Assembly: GCF_013364275.1 (NCBI RefSeq)
Contig: NZ_CP054932.1
Coordinates: 7,936,001-8,000,000, forward strand
DNA length: 64,000 bases
Source: Actinomadura sp. NAK00032
GTDB taxonomy: Bacteria; Actinomycetota; Actinomycetes; Streptosporangiales; Streptosporangiaceae
Reading direction: 5' to 3'
A program made the position numbers and the translations under genes. The notes beneath the pieces were generated by a model. It ran no database searches. It was given only the letters and a program-made list of their open reading frames with translations, and was not told the DNA's origin. Numbering within the stretch: the first letter of the stretch is position 1; each line of letters begins with the position of its first letter. This document shows, one piece after another, positions 58,319 through 64,000 of the stretch.

Positions 58319-61300
58319 CCGACTGCTGCCGGTACGTCTCCACGGCGTACCGGAGCCGCGCCCCGACGAGGAGCGCCTCGTCCTCCGGGCACCCGAGCAG
58401 CCGCGCGACCAGCTCGACGAGCTGGTCATCGGTGAGCTCCGGCTCCCGCTCCGCGATCCGCCCGACGATCTCGACCAGCTCGGGCCGCTTGTAACCCACG
58501 ATCGACTGCCCGCGCCGCACCTTCGCCTGCGCCCCGTGCTCCTCCCCCGATGGACGGCGGGACTCCGCCACATCCCGCGTCTCCGGCGAGCGCGGCGAAT
58601 CCGAGCGACGCGGCGGCACAGCCGGGCGACGCGACTCCACCGGCCCCTGCTCCCCTGAAGGACGCGGTGTCTCCGACCGCAGCGGTGAATCCAGCCGGCG
58701 CGGCGGCGCAGGCGGACGACGCGACTCCGCCCCCGGCCTCTCCGGCGACCGCGGTGAGCCCGGCGACTCCGGTGAGCGCAGTGAGTCCAGCCGGCGCGGC
58801 GGCGCCGGCCGACGCGGCGCATCCTGCGGGCGCGGCGGACCGGGCGGCTCCACCGGCCCCCGCCGCTCCAACGAACGCGGCGGGACGGGCCGACCTGGCG
58901 GCGCGGGCGGACGGCGCGACTCCTCGGGCCCCTGCGACTCCACCGGCCCCTGCCGCTCCAGCGAACGCGGCGGGAGCGGCCGACGGGGCGGCGCGGGTGG
59001 GCGGCGCGGTTCCGCCGGACGTTGCGACTCCGGCGAGCGCGCGGAAGCCGGCGGGCGCGGCGAAGGCGGGCGGCGGGTCTCCGGAGGTCCCTGCGCCGTT
59101 GAGGGCTGCGGCGAGCCGTGGCGTTGGGGCGCGTCCTGCGAGCGTGGCGGCTCTGGCGGGCGCGGTCCGGGCCGGTCCGCTGGTTCCGGCGGGCGCGGGG
59201 TGGGCCGCTGGTCGGACGGGCGGTGTGCTTGCGGCCGTCCCTGTGCCTCTGCGGGCTGCGGTGACGCGGGTGGGCGCGGCGAGCCTTGCCGTTGGGGCGC
59301 GTCCGGCGGGCCCTGCGCCGTTGAAGGCTGCGGCAAGCCGTGGCGTTGAGGTGCGGCCGGTGGGCGGGGCGGTTCTGGTGGGCGCGGTCCGGGCGGGCCC
59401 TTTGGTTCGGGACGGCTCGGTGCGGGTGGCTGGCTCGGTGGGCGGCGGGTTTCTGGGGGTTCTTGGGGCTCTGAGGGCGGCGGTGGCTCCTGAGGGCGGC
59501 GCTTTGGTGGGTGGGGGCCCGGGGTTCCCCAGAGGGCGGGGATGTTCGGTGGGGTGGGACGGGTGTCGCGGGGGGGCAGGGACGGGGCGTCCAGGCGGCG
59601 GGGTGGGGTGTGCGCTGTCGGCGGGTTGGCTTCGGCCTCGGTGCGGGGGGTCGTGAGGGCCGTGAAGAGGGTTGTGGTGGGGGTGATCGTCTCGTGGAGG
59701 TGGGGTGGGAGGCGGGTGGCGGGGAGGGGGCCCTCGGGGGGCTGGAGGTCCGGGCCGGCGGGGCCGACCAGGATGGCTCGGGGGGCCAGCCACAGGACGA
59801 AGAGGGCCTCGGCGCCGGCCTCGTGTTCGCCGTCCACGATGACGGCGTCGAACGAGTCGGGTTCGGGTGGGAGGACGTCCGGGATGCGCCAGAGCGGGAG
59901 GATCCAGGCGGGGACGTCGGCGAGGGCGGCGGCGGCCGTCCACGCTTGGGCGGTGGTGAGGGCGGCGCGGGCCTCGCTGAGTTCTTCTTCGGCGGCGGCC
60001 AGTTCGGTGCGGGCGGGCGGTGGGGTGGTGGCGGCGCGGTGGGCCCAGGCCCAGGCGTCGTCCCAGCGGCGGGTGCGGTCGTGCCAGGCCTCGTCGCCGT
60101 CGGTGGCGATCAGCAGGTTGGCGAGGTCGGGGTGGACGGCGCGGACGCGGTCGAGGAGGTCGGTGCAGCGGATCTGCAGGGAGCGTTCGTGGCGGGCCTC
60201 GGCGAGGGCGCCGAGGGCGCGGCCGTAGGCGGCGGGGTCGCGGGCCTCGATGGCGGCGACGGCGGCGCCCAGCTCGGGGGGATCGTCGGCGTGCGGGGGG
60301 CCGATCGAGTCGCGGAGGGCGTCGAGGTCGGCGGTGGCGCGGTTGACGCCGAGCCCTTCGAGGGCGTTGCGGAGGGCGGTGGCGTAGGCGTGCCACTGGG
60401 CCGGGTGGCCGAGGGACACGCCGAAGCCGTTCCGGTCGAGGAGCGTGCGCGTCGAGTCGACGGCGGGCATCGCGTCCCGGACGCGGGCGAGGCGGGCGTG
60501 CGCGCGGACGAACCGGGCGATGCGCTCGCCGGGTGGGAGGTCGGCGGGGAAGGAGATGCCCGCGGCCTCCCACACGTACTGGAGTTCGCGGCAGGTGATC
60601 CGCACCATGAGGTCGGTGTGGACGAGGTGGAGCAGCTCGGCCGTGGTGGGCGCGGCGCCGTCCACGGTGACGGTGGCGAGCAGCGTCTCGGCCTGGCGCT
60701 GGGCGGCGGAGCGGAGGGGGCCGCGCTTGAGGGTGCCGCCGCCGGCGAGGTAGCCGCGCAGGTCCTGGGCGGCGGCGGCGAGGCCGCGCAGGTCGGCGTC
60801 GGCGGGCAGCTCGACGCGGTGGCCGCCGAGCCCGGCGAGGGCGCGCTCGGCCCACTGGGCGCGGGACGTCATCTCCACGACGCGGGCCCAGATGAGGGGG
60901 CGGCGCTCGGCGAGGGCGTCGCTGAACGCGCGGACGGCGAGGTCGGCGGGGTTCCAGCCGCCCGGGTGGCCGTCCAGGCCGAGGTCGCGGAGCGCGGCGT
61001 GGACGACGGACGCGTCGCCGTCGAGGCGGGCGAGGAGGGTGACGTCGCTGTCGCGGAGGCGCTGGGACAGGTCGGTCCGGGCGCGTTCGGCGCGTTCGGC
61101 GGCGGCCTGCTCCGCGTCGATCAGGGTGCGCACGTAGGCGGCGCTCGGCAGCGCGCCCGGGTCGACGTCGCGCTGCCGGGTGCGGGCCTTGCGCTCGGCG
61201 CTCTCCTCGGCGAGCAGCACGACCAGCTCCGCCGCCTCGGACCGGGAGATCGGCGGGGTCGGCGGCAGGTCGGGCCGGACGGGCAGCCAGGACAGCTCCG

Positions 61301-62390
61301 GTGCCTCGTCGCGGCGGTCCGGCGGGGGTTCGCCGTCCAGCCGCTCGGTGAGTTCGGTGACCCGGCGGGCGGCGGCCTTCTCGCGTTCCGCCGCGGCGGC
61401 CTCGTCGGGGCGGGCGGCGCCGATGGCGTCCCGCACCTGCGCGCCGGTGGCCGCGTCGGTCGCGGTGAGTTCGGCCAGGCCGGGCGGGAGGGCGGCGCGC
61501 AGCGCGGCGGACGCGCCGGGCCCGGAGGTTGCGACGAGCACCCGGTGGCCGCGCGCCAGCATCCCGGCGAGCAGGTCGGGGACGGTCTCCGGCGCCCGCT
61601 CCGGGATGTGCATGACCTGCGGTCCGCGGCCCGACACCAGCCGCGCCAGCCCGTCCGGGACGCGCCTCGGCAGCAGGCCGAGCAGCCGGGCGTGGTGCTC
61701 GGCGACACCGCCGCGCCCCGGCGGCCGGACGACCAGCGCGGGCGCGAGGCGGATGCGCGGAGCGGGCGGCCCGGCGTCGCCGCCGGGCGTCCAGTCCTCC
61801 CGGTACTCGGCGGGGCCGGTGAGCGCCGTCTGGGACCACTTGCGCAGGACGTCCCCGACCGAGGGGTTCAGCCCGAAGCCCTGGCCGTGCTGGACGGCGT
61901 CCGCGATCCAGCCGGCGGGCCGGAACCCGGGATGCCCGGCGAGCAGCTCCCGGTCGCGCAGGCTCGTGTGCCCGGTGAGGACGACGTCGACGCGCTCGGT
62001 GCGCTCGTCCACCACGATGCGGACGGGCGTGCTCAGCAGGTGGTCGTGGACGGCCGGGCGCCACGACAGCAGGCCGGTCGCGAGCACGACCTCCTGCCCG
62101 GCCAGCTCGCGCAGGACCCGGTACCAGTTGCGCAGCCCCAGCCAGCCGTCGAACTCCTCCAGCACGACGGGCGGCGTGAGCGGGATGACCGGGACGCTGA
62201 ACAGCACGTCGCCGGGCCCGGCGTCCGCCTCCACGTAGACGTCGCCGGGCAGGTCGGCCAGCCACTCGACGTGGTCGTGGCCGGCGAGGTCGCGGGACGG
62301 GCGCCGCCGGGCCCGCGCCAGGTCGCGCAGGAACCCCAGCAGCCGGGCCGCGTACTCCGCCTCGCGCGCGGCGGCGGCCTCCTCAGGCAC
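58311..62390 (-). CDS. Giant SF1-helicase-like protein with degenerate ATPase core and Pro-rich tail
   Basis: 1359 residues from the GTG at 62390, with GGAGG six bases upstream. The N-terminal part is an accessory domain. At about 255-300 the typical helicase P-loop region is present but without GxGKT: GRGPQVMHIPERAPETV, then GHRVLVATSGPGASAAL. A helical/coiled region covers about 320-760. At about 846-880 FDAVIVDGEHEAGAEALFVL replaces the Walker B DExx motif (the family has VVDEAS), followed by LWLAPRAILVG. Residues 915-1285 are Pro/Arg/Ser-rich with PPxP repeats and presumably disordered; a ~70-residue folded tail ends the protein (VRRGQSIVGYKRPELVEIVG). Likely catalytically dead. It is coupled to the GNAT gene. 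Confidence 0.7.
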   Translation of the reverse strand: MPEEAAAAREAEYAARLLGFLRDLARARRRPSRDLAGHDHVEWLADLPGDVYVEADAGPGDVLFSVPVIPLTPPVVLEEFDGWLGLRNWYRVLRELAGQEVVLATGLLSWRPAVHDHLLSTPVRIVVDERTERVDVVLTGHTSLRDRELLAGHPGFRPAGWIADAVQHGQGFGLNPSVGDVLRKWSQTALTGPAEYREDWTPGGDAGPPAPRIRLAPALVVRPPGRGGVAEHHARLLGLLPRRVPDGLARLVSGRGPQVMHIPERAPETVPDLLAGMLARGHRVLVATSGPGASAALRAALPPGLAELTATDAATGAQVRDAIGAARPDEAAAAEREKAAARRVTELTERLDGEPPPDRRDEAPELSWLPVRPDLPPTPPISRSEAAELVVLLAEESAERKARTRQRDVDPGALPSAAYVRTLIDAEQAAAERAERARTDLSQRLRDSDVTLLARLDGDASVVHAALRDLGLDGHPGGWNPADLAVRAFSDALAERRPLIWARVVEMTSRAQWAERALAGLGGHRVELPADADLRGLAAAAQDLRGYLAGGGTLKRGPLRSAAQRQAETLLATVTVDGAAPTTAELLHLVHTDLMVRITCRELQYVWEAAGISFPADLPPGERIARFVRAHARLARVRDAMPAVDSTRTLLDRNGFGVSLGHPAQWHAYATALRNALEGLGVNRATADLDALRDSIGPPHADDPPELGAAVAAIEARDPAAYGRALGALAEARHERSLQIRCTDLLDRVRAVHPDLANLLIATDGDEAWHDRTRRWDDAWAWAHRAATTPPPARTELAAAEEELSEARAALTTAQAWTAAAALADVPAWILPLWRIPDVLPPEPDSFDAVIVDGEHEAGAEALFVLWLAPRAILVGPAGPDLQPPEGPLPATRLPPHLHETITPTTTLFTALTTPRTEAEANPPTAHTPPRRLDAPSLPPRDTRPTPPNIPALWGTPGPHPPKRRPQEPPPPSEPQEPPETRRPPSQPPAPSRPEPKGPPGPRPPEPPRPPAAPQRHGLPQPSTAQGPPDAPQRQGSPRPPASPQPAEAQGRPQAHRPSDQRPTPRPPEPADRPGPRPPEPPRSQDAPQRHGSPQPSTAQGPPETRRPPSPRPPASARSPESQRPAEPRRPPAPPRRPLPPRSLERQGPVESQGPEESRRPPAPPGRPVPPRSLERRGPVEPPGPPRPQDAPRRPAPPRRLDSLRSPESPGSPRSPERPGAESRRPPAPPRRLDSPLRSETPRPSGEQGPVESRRPAVPPRRSDSPRSPETRDVAESRRPSGEEHGAQAKVRRGQSIVGYKRPELVEIVGRIAEREPELTDDQLVELVARLLGCPEDEALLVGARLRYAVETYRQQSDG

Positions 62391-62437
62391 CTGGCTCCTC
62401 CCCTTCCCACGGAGGGACGGGCCCCTTCCGGCGTTCC

Positions 62438-62457
62438 CCGCCCGGGCGGCCGGGCGG
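62438..62457 (-). terminator. Hairpin after the PspC gene
   Basis: Perfect eight-base arms CCGCCCGG (62438-62445) and CCGGGCGG (62450-62457), four-base loop, 77 bases past the PspC stop and 48 before the large gene start, both on the minus strand. Weakly supported because the region is uniformly GC-rich. Confidence 0.35.
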
Positions 62458-62533
62458 CGGGAGGGGTCCGATGGTGGTGCCCCGATCTAACACCCATGGG
62501 CGGGCCTGGTCGAGCGCTATCGATGATCTTGAG

Positions 62534-62737
62534 CTAGCGGGCGCCCGCCATGTGCCGGTCCTCGTTCGGCATCATCACCCACAGGACCAGGTAGACCACG
62601 AACTGCGGACCCGGCAGCAGGCACGACAGCACGAAGAGCAGGCGGACCATCCCGGGAGTCATGCCGAACCGGCGCGCGAGCCCGGCGCAGACGCCCGCGA
62701 TCATCCGGCCGTTGCGCGGACGGTAGAGACCGTTCAT
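62534..62737 (-). CDS. PspC domain protein
   Basis: 67 residues: YRPRNGRMIAGVCAGLARRF at the front, then a single hydrophobic hairpin (LLFVLSCLLPGPQFVVYLVL) and acidic tail. This is the single PspC domain found in phage-shock and envelope-stress proteins. It is alone here, between the large gene and the HAD gene. The 177 bases upstream (62738-62914) hold only its promoter. Confidence 0.92.
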   Translation of the reverse strand: MNGLYRPRNGRMIAGVCAGLARRFGMTPGMVRLLFVLSCLLPGPQFVVYLVLWVMMPNEDRHMAGAR

Positions 62738-62914
62738 GGGTTCTTCTCTCCCCGATTAGTCGAGCGGTGAACACGGCCGCGCGGTTTCTCGCGGCCACAT
62801 CCCCCAAGCTACGGACCGGGCGGGGTGTCCCACATCGGCCGCAGGGCCCGTTCCCGCGCCATACCCGGGGATTAGGGGACATCCCCTAAGGGCCCGATCG
62901 GACGCGCCGCAGGG

Positions 62915-63616
62915 CTACGGGGCGTTGTACTCGGCGACGAGCTTCGGCAGGCCGGCCAGGTCGTCCAGGACGAACAGGCAGTCGCGGAGCGCGGCGTCGT
63001 CCTCCTGGATGTGCCCCCACGGGCCGCGCCGCAGGAACGCCGCCCGCATCCCGAACTCCAGCGCGGGACGGACGTCGTTGTCGATCCGGTCCCCCACGTA
63101 CAGGACGCGGTCGGGGAGCACGTCGGCGAGCTGGGCGCAGCGCTCGAAGAACTCGGGGGACGGCTTGCTGACGCCCCACACGTCCGAGATGCCGACGACG
63201 TCGGCGTCCAGGGCGATCTCCGCCATGTGCGCCGCCGCCTCGACCGGCTGGTTGCCCGCGATCCCGACGTAGAGGCCCTGGTCGCGCAGCCCGGACAGGC
63301 AGGCCCGCGCGTCCGGGTACAGGTCGTCCGGGCCGAACCCGTTCGGGACGCCCGCCTCGGCGCGGCGCCGCTCCTCCTCCGCCAGGTCGAACCCCGGCCG
63401 GAAGTACTCCAGGAGGTCCATGTGGCTGCCGCCCGTGGCGAGCAGCGCGCCCAGCTTGGTGAGGAACGTGTGCCTGGGCACGCCCAGCCAGTCGGCCCAG
63501 CGCCCGTAGATCTCCCCCTCGTTGATGAGGGTCTCGCCGATGTCGAAGAACACCGCCTGAATGAGCGGCGGCGCGGTTCGGGGTGCGGGGGGATGAAGGT
63601 GGGGGGAATCGGTCAT
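62915..63616 (-). CDS. HAD family hydrolase
   Basis: 233 residues from the ATG at 63616. Motif I AVFFDIGETLINEGE (nucleophile Asp), motif II IAGNQPVEA, motif III Lys in WGVSKPSPEFF, motif IV VGDRIDNDVRPALEFG. A four-helix cap lies between I and II. Probable phosphatase for a small metabolite. Overlaps the preceding metallo-hydrolase stop as ATGA. Confidence 0.93.
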   Translation of the reverse strand: MTDSPHLHPPAPRTAPPLIQAVFFDIGETLINEGEIYGRWADWLGVPRHTFLTKLGALLATGGSHMDLLEYFRPGFDLAEEERRRAEAGVPNGFGPDDLYPDARACLSGLRDQGLYVGIAGNQPVEAAAHMAEIALDADVVGISDVWGVSKPSPEFFERCAQLADVLPDRVLYVGDRIDNDVRPALEFGMRAAFLRRGPWGHIQEDDAALRDCLFVLDDLAGLPKLVAEYNAP

Positions 63617-64000
63617 TTGGTGGCCAGGTCCACCGTGGTGCCCGGGGCGAGGCGGCGGAACTCCTTGTCCTGCTCCTTGCCCGCGTTGGTGACGGCGGTC
63701 TCCATCACCTTCAGGCCGACGTCGTTCAGCAGGCCGTCGTGGATGACGAAGGCGCGCTCGGGGCGGACCGCGCGGGCGTACTCGAACAGCTCCGGGACCT
63801 TCATCCACGGCGCGTTGCCGGGCAGGCACAGCGTCGGGACGGGCTCGGACGGGACGGTGAACGCGTCGCCCGGGTGGAAGACCTCGCCGTTCACCAGGAA
63901 GCCGACGTTCGGGATGGGCGGCACGTCCGGGTGCAGGATCTCGTGCTCCTCGCCGTACACGTGGACGTCGAACCCGGCGACGGTGACGGCGTCGCCATGG
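63613..64000 (-). CDS. Metallo-beta-lactamase-fold hydrolase (5' end off the window)
   Basis: Only the last ~128 residues are in the window; the reading frame is open to the right edge. Visible motifs: GDAFTVP after the strand NGEVFHPG, PTLCLPGNAPWMKVPELFEY, and FVIHDGLLNDVGLKVMETA, matching the C-terminal half of UlaG-like MBL hydrolases. The first metal site is off the window. Coupled to the HAD gene (ATGA). Confidence 0.8.
   Translation of the reverse strand, partial: HGDAVTVAGFDVHVYGEEHEILHPDVPPIPNVGFLVNGEVFHPGDAFTVPSEPVPTLCLPGNAPWMKVPELFEYARAVRPERAFVIHDGLLNDVGLKVMETAVTNAGKEQDKEFRRLAPGTTVDLATK

Noticed and set aside
59511..62537. 1008-codon plus-strand frame rich in Gly/Ala/Val
   Set aside because: It is antisense to the helicase-like gene. 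Its composition is that of a frame opposite GC-rich coding DNA and it contains no recognisable domain.
1..64000. tRNA, rRNA, riboswitch, CRISPR array or phage integrase
   Set aside because: I looked for clover-leaf patterns, direct-repeat/spacer arrays and integrase motifs by eye and saw none; covariance-model searches were not possible.

Overview
The window is chromosomal DNA from a high-GC Gram-positive actinomycete. Codons end almost always in G or C, and the gene families are typical of filamentous actinobacteria: an XRE(DUF5753)/DUF397/RsbW-like ATPase locus, paired DUF6230 and DUF6114 genes, a two-domain LysX, several PASTA-less Ser/Thr kinases, and many TetR regulators. The family content fits a Streptomyces/Actinomadura-type organism; the genus is inference. 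I saw no rRNA, tRNA, CRISPR array, prophage or intact transposon.

1-13.2 kb is a catabolic and regulatory region. It holds an MFS carrier with its TetR gene, a PucR-type regulator, a LysE exporter, TetR/P450, a terpene-cyclase-like membrane protein, AraC/PPOX-fold, an SDR epimerase facing a dienelactone hydrolase, and a Baeyer-Villiger monooxygenase operon. That operon faces a TetR gene across two perfect palindromes. 13.2-18.3 kb is a gene graveyard: pieces of a MerR regulator, a TPR regulator, a class IV aminotransferase, an IS5-type transposase and a DUF397 gene lie between intact small genes.

18.3-21.7 kb is an expanded whiJ-like locus. One XRE/DUF5753 regulator gene is followed by five co-directional DUF397 cistrons, one of them frameshifted, with a sixth decayed copy beyond. 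Divergent from it are an RsbW-like ATPase gene and an overlapping partner. 21.7-26.8 kb holds two small membrane proteins, a Ser/Thr kinase, a secreted protein with eight 16-residue repeats, and a membrane-anchored unknown.

27-42 kb is an exopolysaccharide locus. It contains galE, a LuxR-type regulator, Wzz-like co-polymerase, DegT aminotransferase, CapD-like enzyme, GT4 glycosyltransferase, Wzy-like polymerase, Wzx-like flippase, initiating sugar-phosphate transferase and a TIM-barrel hydrolase-like protein, mostly with ATGA overlaps or gaps of a few bases. A metallo-beta-lactamase/Rieske protein and a histidine kinase/LuxR pair sit at its right end. The proposed division of labour is that GalE, DegT and CapD make nucleotide sugars, the transferase and GT4 build the lipid-linked unit, Wzx flips it, and Wzy with Wzz polymerise it.

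42-46 kb holds a shortened P450 lacking the oxygen-activation helix, a NarL-type two-component system and an orphan receiver protein. 46-56.6 kb holds DUF6230/DUF6114, three tandem Ser/Thr kinase genes and divergent lysX. 56.6-64 kb ends with small unknowns, a GNAT gene overlapping the gene of a very large SF1-helicase-like protein with a degenerate ATPase core and a Pro-rich tail, a PspC protein, a HAD hydrolase and a truncated metallo-beta-lactamase gene at the right edge.
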